NCBI GenBank assembly: GCA_001295775.1
Contig: LJIA01000022.1
Coordinates: forward strand, 1 to 64,000
Direction of reading: 5' to 3'
Source: a beta proteobacterium AAP99
GTDB lineage: Bacteria > Pseudomonadota > Gammaproteobacteria > Burkholderiales > Burkholderiaceae_C
DNA: 64,000 nt
The notes beneath the pieces are model-generated. The model was not told where the DNA came from, made no database searches, and worked only from the letters and a program-made list of their open reading frames with translations. Shown here piece by piece: positions 35,288-44,087 of the stretch; the stretch's first letter is position 1, and each line of letters starts with the position of its first letter. The position numbers and the translations under genes were made by a program.

Positions 35288-36718
35288 TCAGACGTTGTCG
35301 ACGGCCTTGACGAGGTCTTCCATCACCTTCTTGGCGTCGCCGAAGACCATCATCGTCTTGTCCATGTAGAACAGTTCATTGTCCAGACCCGCATAGCCCG
35401 AGGCCATCGAGCGCTTGTTGACGATCACGTTCTTGGCCTTGTAGGCCTCCAGGATCGGCATGCCGTAGATCGGGCTGCCCTTGACGTGCGCCGCCGGGTT
35501 CACCACATCGTTCGCACCGAGCACCATGACCACATCGGTCTGGCCGAACTCGCTGTTGATGTCTTCCATCTCGAAGACCTGGTCGTAGGGCACCTCGGCT
35601 TCGGCCAGCAGCACGTTCATGTGGCCCGGCATGCGCCCGGCCACGGGGTGGATGGCGTACTTGACCGTGATGCCGCGCTCCTTGAGCTTGGCGGCCAACT
35701 CCTTCACGGCATGCTGGGCGCGAGCCACGGCCAGGCCGTAGCCCGGCACGATGGTGACGGTCTCGGCATTGGTCAGCAGGAAGGCGGCGTCGTCGGCGCT
35801 GCCGCTCTTGACGTTGCGCTGCTGCTGTGCGCCGCCCGTAGCCGCCGCGGTGTCACCACCAAAGCCGCCGAGGATCACGTTGAAGAACGAGCGGTTCATC
35901 GCCTTGCACATGATGTACGAGAGGATCGCGCCGCTCGAACCCACCAGCGAGCCCGCAATGATCAGCATGCTGTTGTTCAGCGAGAAGCCGATGCCCGCCG
36001 CCGCCCAGCCGCTGTAGCTGTTGAGCATGCTCACCACCACCGGCATGTCTGCCCCGCCGATCGGGATGATGATCAGCACGCCCAGCACGAAGGACAGGGC
36101 CAGCATGATGTAGAAGGCCGTCCAGCTTTCCGTCACGAAGAACACGCCGCCCCAGATCAGGGTGGCAATGCCCAGCAGCAGGTTCAGCATGTGCTGGCCC
36201 TTGAACACCACCGGCGCGCCCTGGAACAGGCGGAACTTGTACTTGCCCGAGAGCTTGCCGAAGGCGATCACCGAGCCGCTGAAGGTGATGGCGCCGATGG
36301 CCGCGCCCAGGAACAGCTCGATGCGGTTCCCCACGGGAATCTGCCCACCCTTGGCCACAATGCCGAAGGCCCAGGGCTCGGCCACCGCGGCCACGGCAAT
36401 GAACACCGCAGCCAGGCCGATCATGCTGTGCATGAAGGCGACCAGCTCGGGCATCTTGGTCATCTCGACCTTGTTGGCCATGTAGGCACCCAGACCACCG
36501 CCGATCACCAGTCCCGTCAGTACATAGGCCATGCCAGCCGCCGGGTTCTGCGAGAGCTTGAAGATCAGCGCCACCGTGGTCAGCACGGCAATGGCCATGC
36601 CGGTCATGCCGAAGACATTGCCCTTGATGGACGTGGTCGGATGCGACAGGCCCTTGAGCGCCTGGATGAAGCAGACACTGGCCACGAGATAGAGCAGGAC
36701 GACGACGTTCATGCTCAT
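35288..36718 (-). CDS. pntB: NAD(P) transhydrogenase subunit beta
   Basis: 476 residues. Eight to nine membrane segments fill residues 1-270 (start LYLVASVCFIQALKGLSHP); the C-terminal dIII domain from about 300 binds NADP(H) with TIVPGYGLAVARAQ, the GRMPGHMNVLLAEA segment and VMVLGANDVVNPAA, then KRSMASGYAGLDN. With the alpha subunits it couples proton entry to hydride transfer from NADH to NADP. The ATG overlaps the stop of a small membrane gene (ATGA). Confidence 0.96.
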   Translation of the reverse strand: MSMNVVVLLYLVASVCFIQALKGLSHPTTSIKGNVFGMTGMAIAVLTTVALIFKLSQNPAAGMAYVLTGLVIGGGLGAYMANKVEMTKMPELVAFMHSMIGLAAVFIAVAAVAEPWAFGIVAKGGQIPVGNRIELFLGAAIGAITFSGSVIAFGKLSGKYKFRLFQGAPVVFKGQHMLNLLLGIATLIWGGVFFVTESWTAFYIMLALSFVLGVLIIIPIGGADMPVVVSMLNSYSGWAAAGIGFSLNNSMLIIAGSLVGSSGAILSYIMCKAMNRSFFNVILGGFGGDTAAATGGAQQQRNVKSGSADDAAFLLTNAETVTIVPGYGLAVARAQHAVKELAAKLKERGITVKYAIHPVAGRMPGHMNVLLAEAEVPYDQVFEMEDINSEFGQTDVVMVLGANDVVNPAAHVKGSPIYGMPILEAYKAKNVIVNKRSMASGYAGLDNELFYMDKTMMVFGDAKKVMEDLVKAVDNV

Positions 36719-36939
36719 TGGGACTCCCCCTTCTGATTCTTGGATTGCTCTTCGCCTTGCTCCTGGGCGCGCCGGCGCTCCTTGACCTTGGCAGTGGCAT
36801 AGGCAGCCGACAGGCCACCGGCAATGATGGCCGGGAACAGAGCGAACTCCGCGAGCGGCGGCACCTGGCGCAGCAGCAGCAGCACCGGCAGGGACACCAC
36901 CAGAAAAACGACGCCGGGCAGCCAGTACTCAGGTTTCAT
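36715..36939 (-). CDS. Small membrane protein in the transhydrogenase operon
   Basis: 74 residues, with two hydrophobic segments (WLPGVVFLVVSLPVLLLL and FALFPAIIAGGLSAAY) and a charged C-terminal tail rich in Lys, Arg, Glu and Gln. No family recognised. It lies between the alpha-2 and beta subunit genes, with its stop overlapping the pntB start, so translation is coupled. It could be an assembly factor or accessory subunit; inference only. Confidence 0.75.
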   Translation of the reverse strand: MKPEYWLPGVVFLVVSLPVLLLLRQVPPLAEFALFPAIIAGGLSAAYATAKVKERRRAQEQGEEQSKNQKGESQ

Positions 36940-36957
36940 TGCGCTGATTCCGATGGG

Positions 36958-37272
36958 TCACTTGGACTCGCCCGCAGGCTTCTTGTCTTTCTTCCTGAAC
37001 ATCTCGAGCATCCGGCGCGTGACCAGAAAGCCGCCGAAGACGTTCACCGCCGCCAGCGCCACGGCCAGCACGCCCATGGTCTTGCCCAGCGTGGTTTCCG
37101 TCAGTGCGGCAGCAAGCATGGCGCCTACGATGATGATGGCCGAGATGGCGTTGGTCACCGCCATCAGCGGCGTGTGCAGGGCCGGCGTGACGTTCCAGAC
37201 CACGTGGTAGCCCACATAGATGGCCAGCACGAAGATGATGAGGTTGATGACGAGCGGGCTGATCTCGGCCAT
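36958..37272 (-). CDS. pntAB: NAD(P) transhydrogenase subunit alpha part 2
   Basis: 104 residues from ATG 37272. Three membrane segments with the family start ISPLVINLIIFVLAIYVGYH, then the conserved TPALHTPLMAVTNAISAIIIVGA, and a last helix LAVALAAVNVFGGFLVTRRML. This is the separate membrane part of the alpha subunit, as in split-type transhydrogenases. It is separated from the alpha-1 gene by panD. Confidence 0.93.
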   Translation of the reverse strand: MAEISPLVINLIIFVLAIYVGYHVVWNVTPALHTPLMAVTNAISAIIIVGAMLAAALTETTLGKTMGVLAVALAAVNVFGGFLVTRRMLEMFRKKDKKPAGESK

Positions 37273-37277
37273 GGGGC

Positions 37278-37637
37278 TTACTCCTTCATGCCTGTCATGT
37301 GGTTCTGGTCGTTCACGAACACGACCTTGGGCCTGTAGGTCTTGGCGAGGGCATCGTCCATCGGCGCGTAGGTGCAGATGATGAGCAGGTCGCCGGCGGC
37401 GGCGCAGCGGGCGGCGGCCCCGTTCAGGGTGATGGCGCCGCTGCCTGCGGGCTCCACGATCGCGTAGGTCGAGAAGCGCTGGCCGTTGTTGACGTTGTAG
37501 ATGTCCACGGCCTCGTTGGGCAGGATGTCGGCGGCTTCGAGCAGGCGGGCGTCGATGCCGCATGAGCCTTCGTAGTGCAGGTCTGCGCCGGTCACGGTGA
37601 CACGGTGCAGCTTGCTGCGCAGCATGATTCTTTGCAT
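37278..37637 (-). CDS. panD: Aspartate 1-decarboxylase
   Basis: 119 residues. Pyruvoyl-dependent decarboxylase making beta-alanine for pantothenate. [22 protein letters not shown] (split here by the cleavage site Gly-Ser in YEGSCGID) contains the Gly24-Ser25 self-processing site, and [24 protein letters not shown] and FVNDQNHM follow as in all PanD proteins. Length matches the family. It sits between the alpha-1 and alpha-2 transhydrogenase genes, all on the same strand and tightly spaced, which is an unusual setting. Confidence 0.96.
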   Translation of the reverse strand: MQRIMLRSKLHRVTVTGADLHYEGSCGIDARLLEAADILPNEAVDIYNVNNGQRFSTYAIVEPAGSGAITLNGAAARCAAAGDLLIICTYAPMDDALAKTYRPKVVFVNDQNHMTGMKE

Positions 37638-37668
37638 GGGGTTCAGTTGAAGGATCAGGTGCGAGCGG

Positions 37669-38781
37669 TCAAGTCCGCGTCACGGCGCCGGCGTGGGTGA
37701 CCATGCAGGCCTTGACGATCTCGTCTTCAAGATTGAGGTGGAAGGCGTTGTCCTTGTCCGTCACCAGCTTGAGGAAATCCAGCAGGTTGCGGGCATAGAG
37801 CGCAGAGGAATCCGTGGGCACGCTGGCGGGGATATTGACTGCGCCGATGATCGTGACGCCGTGCTGGACCACGGTCTTGCCGGCTTCGGTCAGTTCGCAG
37901 TTGCCGCCACGCTCGGCGGCCATGTCCACGATCACGGCACCGGGCTTCATCTGGGCCACGGTCTCGGCGCTGATCAGACGCGGTGCGGGCCGGCCGGGAA
38001 TCAGCGCGGTGGTGATGGCAATGTCGGCCTGCTTCAGGCGCTCGGCCACCATGGCGGCCTGACGCTTCATCCAGGCTTCGGGCATGGGGCGCGCATAGCC
38101 GCCCACACCTTCGGCGATCTGGCGCTCTTCATCCGTCTCGAAGGGCACATCAATGAACTTGCCGCCCAGGGACTCCACCTGCTCCTTGGTGGCGGGGCGA
38201 ACGTCACTGGCTTCCACCACGGCGCCCAGGCGCTTGGCGGTGGCAATGGCCTGCAGGCCGGCCACGCCGACGCCGAGGATCACCACGCGTGCGGCCTTCA
38301 CGGTACCGGCAGCGGTCATGAGCATGGGCATGAGCTTGCCGTAGGCATTGGCGCCCATGAGCACGGCCTTATAGCCGGCCACGTTCGCCTGGCTGGAGAG
38401 CACATCTAGCGACTGCGCGCGCGAGATGCGCGGTGCGGCTTCCATCGCAAAGGCTGTGAGGTTCGCTTCCGCGAGTTTCTGCAGGCCCTCGGCATTGAAG
38501 GGCTCCAGCATGCCGATCAGCACGCTGCCTCCCTTCATGCGCGCCAGCTCGGCGGCGTCCGGCGCCCAGACCTTCAGCACCACGTCCTGCGACAGCGCTT
38601 CGCTGCGGTCCACGATGCGGGCGCCGGCGGCGGCGTAGGCTTCATCGGTATTGAAACTGGCCTCGCCGGCCCCAGATTCCACACAGACTTCGTGCTTGGC
38701 GGCGAGCTTCTTGACGGTCTCGGGCGTGGCGGCCACGCGGGTCTCGCCAGCGCGTGTTTCGCGCGGAATGCCGAATTTCAT
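37669..38781 (-). CDS. pntAA: NAD(P) transhydrogenase subunit alpha part 1
   Basis: 370 residues from ATG 38781, with GGAGG upstream. The soluble dI domain binds NAD(H) and resembles alanine dehydrogenase: [20 protein letters not shown] at the N-terminus, [13 protein letters not shown], the Rossmann motif [21 protein letters not shown] with [16 protein letters not shown], and [13 protein letters not shown]. It heads the minus-strand operon pntAA-panD-pntAB-small membrane gene-pntB. Ahead of it, the gap to the divergent Nudix gene (38782-38948) has an AT-rich stretch around 38875-38905. Confidence 0.95.
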   Translation of the reverse strand: MKFGIPRETRAGETRVAATPETVKKLAAKHEVCVESGAGEASFNTDEAYAAAGARIVDRSEALSQDVVLKVWAPDAAELARMKGGSVLIGMLEPFNAEGLQKLAEANLTAFAMEAAPRISRAQSLDVLSSQANVAGYKAVLMGANAYGKLMPMLMTAAGTVKAARVVILGVGVAGLQAIATAKRLGAVVEASDVRPATKEQVESLGGKFIDVPFETDEERQIAEGVGGYARPMPEAWMKRQAAMVAERLKQADIAITTALIPGRPAPRLISAETVAQMKPGAVIVDMAAERGGNCELTEAGKTVVQHGVTIIGAVNIPASVPTDSSALYARNLLDFLKLVTDKDNAFHLNLEDEIVKACMVTHAGAVTRT

Positions 38782-38948
38782 CTGAGCGATCCTCCAGCGG
38801 GGCCCCTTGTTGTCTCGGGACGGCGTGTTTGCGGCCTGTGCCCGGCTTGGCGCGCGGACGACAGGCTGAAGCCCCAACTAAAATCCGAAATTAACCGAAA
38901 AGTCTGGCGCGGCTGCTGCAATTCCCCATGCCGCCTGGGCATCAAGCC

Positions 38949-39434
38949 ATGAGTGCCTCCTCTAAACCCAGCGTGACGGTTGCCGCAATCGTCGAGCGCG
39001 ATGGCCGCTTTCTCATCGTCGAGGAAGACACGGCCGACGGCGTTCGCCTGAACCAGCCCGCGGGCCATTGGGAGCAGGGCGAAAGCCTGATCGATGCGGT
39101 CAAGCGCGAAACGCTCGAGGAAACCGGCCATCGCTTCGAACCCACCGGGCTTCTTGGTGCCTACATGAGCCGCTACACCTCCGCCAGGACCAGCGAGGAT
39201 GTGACCTACGTGCGCTTTGCCTTTGTGGGCGAGCTGGGCGAGGCCGTGGAGGGCGCAGAACTCTCGCCCGAGATCCGGCGCGTGGCCTTCATGAGCGCCG
39301 ACGATCTGCGCATGATGAATGACCTGCACCGCAGCCCCTTGGTGATGCGCTGCATCGACGACTACCTCTCCGGCCGGCGCCTGCCGCTGGACGCCATCTA
39401 CACCCACCCCTCGGTGCTGGAGGGTGCGGCATGA
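38949..39434 (+). CDS. Nudix hydrolase (NudJ-like)
   Basis: 161 residues from ATG 38949. The Nudix box is intact: [20 protein letters not shown] then TG, matching GX5EX7REUXEEXGU with [14 protein letters not shown] before it and FRPEIRRV-like WF substitution region after are as in NudJ (phosphatase NudJ/HMP-PP and nucleotide pyrophosphatase). The stop overlaps the mnmA start, the same arrangement as nudJ-mnmA in enterobacteria. The natural substrate is unsettled in the family. Confidence 0.88.
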   Translation: MSASSKPSVTVAAIVERDGRFLIVEEDTADGVRLNQPAGHWEQGESLIDAVKRETLEETGHRFEPTGLLGAYMSRYTSARTSEDVTYVRFAFVGELGEAVEGAELSPEIRRVAFMSADDLRMMNDLHRSPLVMRCIDDYLSGRRLPLDAIYTHPSVLEGAA

Positions 39435-40510
39435 GCAAGCCCCGCGTGGTGGTGGGCATGAGCGGCGGGGTGGACTCGTCCGTCTCGGCCTGGCTGCTCA
39501 AGGAGCAGGGCTACGAGGTCATCGGCCTGTTCATGAAGAACTGGGAGGACGATGACGACAGCGAGTATTGCTCCACCCGGCAGGACTGGCTGGACGCCGT
39601 GAGCGTGGCCGACCGCATCGGCATCGACATCGACGCCGTGAACTTTGCCGCCGAATACAAGGAGCGGGTGTTCAGCTACTTCCTGCAGGAGTACGAGGCC
39701 GGCCGCACGCCCAACCCGGACATCCTGTGCAACACCGAGATCAAGTTCAAGGCGTTTCTGGATCACGCCATGAAGATGGGCGCAGACCACATCGCCACCG
39801 GCCACTATGCGGGCGTGCGCCAGGTGGGTGATCGCTTTGAGCTGCTCAAGGGCAAGGACCCCGCCAAGGATCAGAGCTACTTCCTGCACCGCCTCACGCA
39901 GGCGCAGCTCTCCAGGGCCATCTTTCCGCTGTACGACATCGAAAAGCCGCGCGTGCGCGAGATCGCAGCAAAGATCGGTCTGCACAACGCCGCCAAGAAG
40001 GACAGCACCGGCATCTGCTTCATCGGTGAGCGGCCGTTTCGGGAGTTCCTGAACCGCTACCTGCCCACGAAGCCGGGGCCCATCCTCACGGATGAGGGCA
40101 AGCACCTCGGCGAGCACGTCGGTCTGGCCTTCTACACGCTCGGTCAGCGCAAGGGCATCGGCATCGGCGGGCAGAAGACGGGCAATGGCGAGCCCTGGTT
40201 CGTCGCGCGCAAGGACATGGCGGCCAACACGCTCTACGTGGTGCAGGGCCATGAGCACCCCTGGCTCAAGCAGCTCACCGTGGCCACCGAGCAGGCGCAT
40301 TGGATCGGCGGCGCTGCGCCGCACACCGACACGGCGCTCGCTGCCAAGACCCGCTATCGCCAGCAGGACGCCACCTGCCATTTGGCCGCGGGCGACGCAC
40401 ACGGCTTCACGCTCGCCTTCGATCAGCCGCAATGGGCCGTGACGCCCGGCCAGAGCGCGGTGGTCTATGCCGGCGAGGTGTGTCTGGGCGGTGGCGTGAT
40501 CGCGGCTTGA
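39431..40510 (+). CDS. mnmA: tRNA-specific 2-thiouridylase
   Basis: 359 residues. PP-loop [18 protein letters not shown] at the N-terminus; [11 protein letters not shown]; the active cysteine in [12 protein letters not shown] (about residue 99) and its partner in [12 protein letters not shown]; and [19 protein letters not shown] in the C-terminal barrel. It thiolates U34 in tRNAs for Lys, Glu and Gln using sulfur from the TusE or IscS relay. It overlaps the Nudix gene by four bases. Confidence 0.97.
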   Translation: MSKPRVVVGMSGGVDSSVSAWLLKEQGYEVIGLFMKNWEDDDDSEYCSTRQDWLDAVSVADRIGIDIDAVNFAAEYKERVFSYFLQEYEAGRTPNPDILCNTEIKFKAFLDHAMKMGADHIATGHYAGVRQVGDRFELLKGKDPAKDQSYFLHRLTQAQLSRAIFPLYDIEKPRVREIAAKIGLHNAAKKDSTGICFIGERPFREFLNRYLPTKPGPILTDEGKHLGEHVGLAFYTLGQRKGIGIGGQKTGNGEPWFVARKDMAANTLYVVQGHEHPWLKQLTVATEQAHWIGGAAPHTDTALAAKTRYRQQDATCHLAAGDAHGFTLAFDQPQWAVTPGQSAVVYAGEVCLGGGVIAA

Positions 40511-40810
40511 GCGGGTTGGGCGCTGAGGTGGCCCGTGTCGTGTGGCTGAAAGTGACGTTTTTGTCATCGATATAAAGTCACTTTCCGCATGTCTGGCGGT
40601 CTTTATGAGCGATTTCATGCTCGACCTAAATTCGGCCGAAATGAATAGAAATGGCTCTGGGAGCGCGTCTTCAGGCACCCGCTCCTCGTGTTCTGGCGCC
40701 TGTCAGCCTGCTGAAAGCCACAGCGCCTGGCCAAACGCGGCGCAGCGGGCTGCAACCTATCATCGGCACAGACTCCTCCACGTCGACGCACTGCGCCGCA
40801 CCGCCCCCTC
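40511..40810. other. Gap between mnmA and the exporter operon
   Basis: 300 bases with no gene that I can support. It holds a degenerate copy of the dispersed repeat (40581-40642), a second possible hairpin-rich GC stretch at 40650-40800, and presumably the promoter of the adaptor gene starting at 40811. Confidence 0.6.
40581..40642. repeat. REP-like element, degenerate copy
   Basis: TTTCCGCATGTCTGG at 40582-40596 differs from the family core by one base, and AAATTCGGCCGAAAT at 40628-40642 is a dyad related to the companion AATTTCGGCC motif. Confidence 0.55.
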
Positions 40811-42040
40811 ATGACCGAACCCGCAAGCAGCAACCCCCTGGCCAAGCTCAAGATCCAGCGCGGCGGCCTCGCGCCCAAGCGCCGCAAGCCCTGGGTGCGC
40901 TGGGCCGTGATCGGCGCCATCGTCGTTGTCGTGGTCGCTGTCTTTCTTGCCATGCCGCGCAAGCCCGAGGTGCAGGTGGTCTCGGTCATCACCACCACAC
41001 CCAGCCAGCAGTTCGCGCAGCTCACCGCCAGCGGCTATGTGGTGGCGCAACGCCGCGCGGCGGTGTCCAGCAAGGCCAGCGGTCGGCTGGAGTATCTCGC
41101 AGTGGCCGAGGGCAGCCGCGTGAAGGCGGGTGACCTGATCGCCCGGCTGGATGCACGTGACGTGGCGGCGCAGCTGGCCGGCGCCAAGGCGGCCGTGAAT
41201 GTGTCTCAGGCGGCCCTGGCCTCGGCCGAGGTGGAGCTGAAGAACGCCCAGGCCGACTTCGCCCGCGTGCAGAGCCTGGTGAAGCAGAACTTCGTCTCCG
41301 CCTCTGCCGCGGACGACGCCCGCGCCCGCGTGGAGCGCGCCCAGGCCGCTGTCGCCCAGGCTCGCGCCGGCGTGGAGAACAGCCGCGCCGGGGCCAACGC
41401 CGCCGCCGTGAACAAGGACTTCACCGAGATCCGCGCGCCTTTCGACGGCGTGGTGCTGGTGAAGAACGCCAACGTGGGCGACAACATCACGCCCTTTTCC
41501 AGCGCCGCCGGCAGTCTGGGCGCCGTGGTCACGATGGCGGACATGAGCACGCTGGAGGTCGAGGCCGATGTGAGTGAATCGAGTCTGGCCAAGGTCAGCA
41601 TCGGCATGCCGGTGGAGATCGTGCTCGATGCCCTGCCAGACACCCGCTTCAAGGGCAGCGTGGCGCGCATCGTGCCCACAGTGGACCGCGCCAAGGCGAC
41701 GGTCATGACCAAGATCAAGTTCGACAAGCTGGATGCGCGCATCCTGCCCGAGATGAGCGCCAAGGTGACCTTCCTGTCCAAGCCCATCACGGATGCCGAC
41801 CAGAAGCCGGTGCTGGCCGTGAACCCCGGCGCGATCGTGGAGCGCGAGGGCAAGCCGGCGGTGCTGCGCGTGAACAAGACCGAGAAGGGCGAGGTGCTGG
41901 AACTGGTGCCCGTGCAGCGCGGCGGCACGGTGGGCGAGAGCGTGGTGGTCAGTGGCGAGATCAAGAGTGGCGATCGCGTCGTGCTCAAGCCGGACGCCAA
42001 GCTGGCCGGCGGCCACGCCGTTCGCGTGGCCGGGCGTTGA
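40811..42040 (+). CDS. Periplasmic adaptor (HlyD/MacA-type) of an ABC exporter
   Basis: 409 residues. One N-terminal membrane anchor (WAVIGAIVVVVVAVFLAMP), then a barrel-sandwich/lipoyl half-motif (VSSKASGRLEYLAVAEGSRVKAGDL), a coiled-coil hairpin rich in Ala (about residues 120-195: AKAAVNVSQAALASAEVELK), the second lipoyl half (IRAPFDGVVLVKNANVGDNI) and beta-barrel domain. The architecture is that of a membrane-fusion protein linking an inner-membrane ABC pump to an outer-membrane channel. No TolC gene is in this window. Confidence 0.9.
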   Translation: MTEPASSNPLAKLKIQRGGLAPKRRKPWVRWAVIGAIVVVVVAVFLAMPRKPEVQVVSVITTTPSQQFAQLTASGYVVAQRRAAVSSKASGRLEYLAVAEGSRVKAGDLIARLDARDVAAQLAGAKAAVNVSQAALASAEVELKNAQADFARVQSLVKQNFVSASAADDARARVERAQAAVAQARAGVENSRAGANAAAVNKDFTEIRAPFDGVVLVKNANVGDNITPFSSAAGSLGAVVTMADMSTLEVEADVSESSLAKVSIGMPVEIVLDALPDTRFKGSVARIVPTVDRAKATVMTKIKFDKLDARILPEMSAKVTFLSKPITDADQKPVLAVNPGAIVEREGKPAVLRVNKTEKGEVLELVPVQRGGTVGESVVVSGEIKSGDRVVLKPDAKLAGGHAVRVAGR

Positions 42041-42057
42041 GTTCCGCACTACGCACG

Positions 42058-42807
42058 ATGAGCGACCCCGTGAGCGATACCACTCCCATCATCCGCATCC
42101 GCAGTCTGGCCAAGGCCTATCTGCGCGGCGAGCAGGTCATTCCCGTGCTCACGGACATCAACCTGGACGTCATGCCCGGCGAGTTCGTCTCGCTCATGGG
42201 GCCGAGCGGCTCGGGCAAGAGCACCCTGCTCAACCTGATCGCCGGCATCGACAAGCCCAGCGGCGGCAGCATCGAGGTGGATGGCGTGGACATTGCGCGG
42301 CTGAGCGAGGGCGAACTGGCCGACTGGCGGGCCGCCCACGTGGGATTCATCTTCCAGTTCTACAACCTGATGCCCGTACTCACGGCCTACGAGAACGTGG
42401 AACTGCCGCTGCTGCTCACGGGCCTGTCGCGCAGCGAGCGGCGCGAGCATGTGAGCGCGGCGCTGGAGATGGTGCAGCTGGCTGACCGCATGGACCACTA
42501 CCCCAATGAACTCTCCGGCGGCCAGCAGCAGCGTGTGGCGATTGCCCGCGCGCTGGTGACGGACCCGACCCTGATCGTGGCCGATGAACCCACCGGCGAC
42601 CTGGACCGCACCACCGGCGCCGAGGTGCTCAACCTGCTGGAGCAACTGAACACCGAGCTGGGCAAGACCATCGTCATGGTGACGCACGACCCCAAGGCCG
42701 CCGCCCGCGCGCGCCGCCGCATCGAGCTGGAGAAGGGCGTCCTGGTGGATGGCGATGCACCGCAGGCGGCTGCGGAGCCCGCCGTGCAAGCGGCGGAGGC
42801 GGAGTGA
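42058..42807 (+). CDS. ABC exporter ATP-binding protein (MacB/LolD type)
   Basis: 249 residues from ATG 42058. An in-frame TTG at 42037 is less likely. Walker A LMGPSGSGKSTLLNLIAG, Q-loop FIFQFYNLMPVLTAYEN, signature NELSGGQQQRVAIARAL, Walker B LIVADEPTGDLDRTTG and the H-loop VMVTHDPKAA are all intact. Sequence and genomic context place it in the LolD/MacB class that works with FtsX-like permeases. It is close behind the adaptor gene; the permease genes follow after a REP-like repeat. Confidence 0.93.
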   Translation: MSDPVSDTTPIIRIRSLAKAYLRGEQVIPVLTDINLDVMPGEFVSLMGPSGSGKSTLLNLIAGIDKPSGGSIEVDGVDIARLSEGELADWRAAHVGFIFQFYNLMPVLTAYENVELPLLLTGLSRSERREHVSAALEMVQLADRMDHYPNELSGGQQQRVAIARALVTDPTLIVADEPTGDLDRTTGAEVLNLLEQLNTELGKTIVMVTHDPKAAARARRRIELEKGVLVDGDAPQAAAEPAVQAAEAE

Positions 42808-42814
42808 CCGCCTG

Positions 42815-42888
42815 CGCTTCCGCTGGTCTGGCAAGGCTTTCCAGCCATTTTGGTCTGGAGAAGCGCATGAATGCTGGATCTGCGTTTC
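42815..42888. repeat. REP-like dispersed palindromic repeat inside an operon
   Basis: Starts GCTTCCGCTGGTCTGG, holds CCAGCCATTTTGGTCTGG, and ends ATGAATGCTGGATCTGCG then TTTC, matching 18551-18622 closely over the right half. It lies between the ATPase and first permease genes, where most other copies lie at convergent ends. Confidence 0.8.
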
Positions 42889-42908
42889 CGGATCGAGGGC
42901 ACTGAACC

Positions 42909-44069
42909 ATGTTCATGTTCAAGCTGCTGCTCAAGAACGCCTTCCGCCACAAGCTGCGCACCCTGCTGACCATGGTGGGTCTGGTGGTGGCGATCGCGGC
43001 CTTCGGATTTCTGCGCACCATCATCGACGCCTGGTACGCCGGGGCTGATGCCACGTCCAGCGTGCGCCTGGTCACGCGCAATGCCGTCTCGCTTGTGTTC
43101 CCGCTGCCGCTGTCCTATGCGGAGCGCATCCGCGGCGTCGACGGCGTGACGGGCGTGTCCTGGTCCAACTGGTTTGGTGGCGTCTACGGCAGCGAGCGCA
43201 ACTTCTTCCCGCAGTTCGCCGTGGACCCGGAGAGCTACATCAATCTCTACCCGGAGTTCATCTTCAACGAGGGCGAGCGCCGGGCCTTCCTGCTGGACCG
43301 GCAGGGCGCCGTGGCGGGCCGCAAGCTGGCCGACACCTACGGCTGGAAGGTGGGCGACCAGATCGCCCTGCGCGGCACCATCTACCCCGGCACCTGGACC
43401 TTCACCCTGCGCGCCATCTACGACGGCGCCGACGCCAAGACCGACACCTCGCGCTTCTTCTTCCACTGGAAGTACCTGAGCGAGTCCGTACGCAAGAGCG
43501 GCAACAGCCGCGCGGCCGATCAGGTGGGCGCCTATGTGGTGCGCATTGCCAACCCGGATGACGCGGCCCTCGTCTCCCAGCGGGTCGATGCCATCTTCAA
43601 GAACTCCCAGGGCGAGACCCTCACCGAAACCGAGCAGGCCTTCCAGCTCTCCTTTGTGTCGATGAGCGAGCAGATCCTGCTGGCGGTGTCGGCCGTGAGC
43701 TACGTGATCCTGGTCATCATCCTCGCCGTCATGGCCAACACCATGACCATGACTGCGCGCGAACGTACGGCGGAGTACGCCACGCTCAAGGCCCTGGGCT
43801 TCCAGCCGGGCTTCGTGGTGCGCCTCTTGTTTGGTGAGAGCCTGCTGATTGCGCTGATTGGCGGGGCCATCGGCATTCTTGCGACCTATCCGCTCGCCGC
43901 CGGCTTCAAGCAGGCCAGCGGCAACCTGTTTCCAGTGGTGGCGGTAAGCGACACCACCGTGCTGCTGCAGGTGGGCGCGGCCGTCGTGGTCGGCCTGATC
44001 GCGGCGGCGTGGCCTGCATGGAAGATGGCGCGCATCGACATCGTGGGCGGGCTGCGGCATGTGGCCTGA
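42909..44069 (+). CDS. FtsX-like ABC permease 1
   Basis: 386 residues. N-terminal membrane helix (LTMVGLVVAIAAFGFL), a large periplasmic domain of MacB_PCD type (about residues 45-255), then three C-terminal helices in the FtsX domain (SAVSYVILVIILAVMANTM, LLFGESLLIALIGGAIGI and VVVGLIAAAWPAW). The helix-linking ARERTAEYATLKALGF is the FtsX-type coupling segment. It forms the transmembrane part with permease 2 and the preceding ATPase. Substrate unknown. Confidence 0.9.
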   Translation: MFMFKLLLKNAFRHKLRTLLTMVGLVVAIAAFGFLRTIIDAWYAGADATSSVRLVTRNAVSLVFPLPLSYAERIRGVDGVTGVSWSNWFGGVYGSERNFFPQFAVDPESYINLYPEFIFNEGERRAFLLDRQGAVAGRKLADTYGWKVGDQIALRGTIYPGTWTFTLRAIYDGADAKTDTSRFFFHWKYLSESVRKSGNSRAADQVGAYVVRIANPDDAALVSQRVDAIFKNSQGETLTETEQAFQLSFVSMSEQILLAVSAVSYVILVIILAVMANTMTMTARERTAEYATLKALGFQPGFVVRLLFGESLLIALIGGAIGILATYPLAAGFKQASGNLFPVVAVSDTTVLLQVGAAVVVGLIAAAWPAWKMARIDIVGGLRHVA

Positions 44070-44087
44070 GCACGCAGGCGGCTGCGC

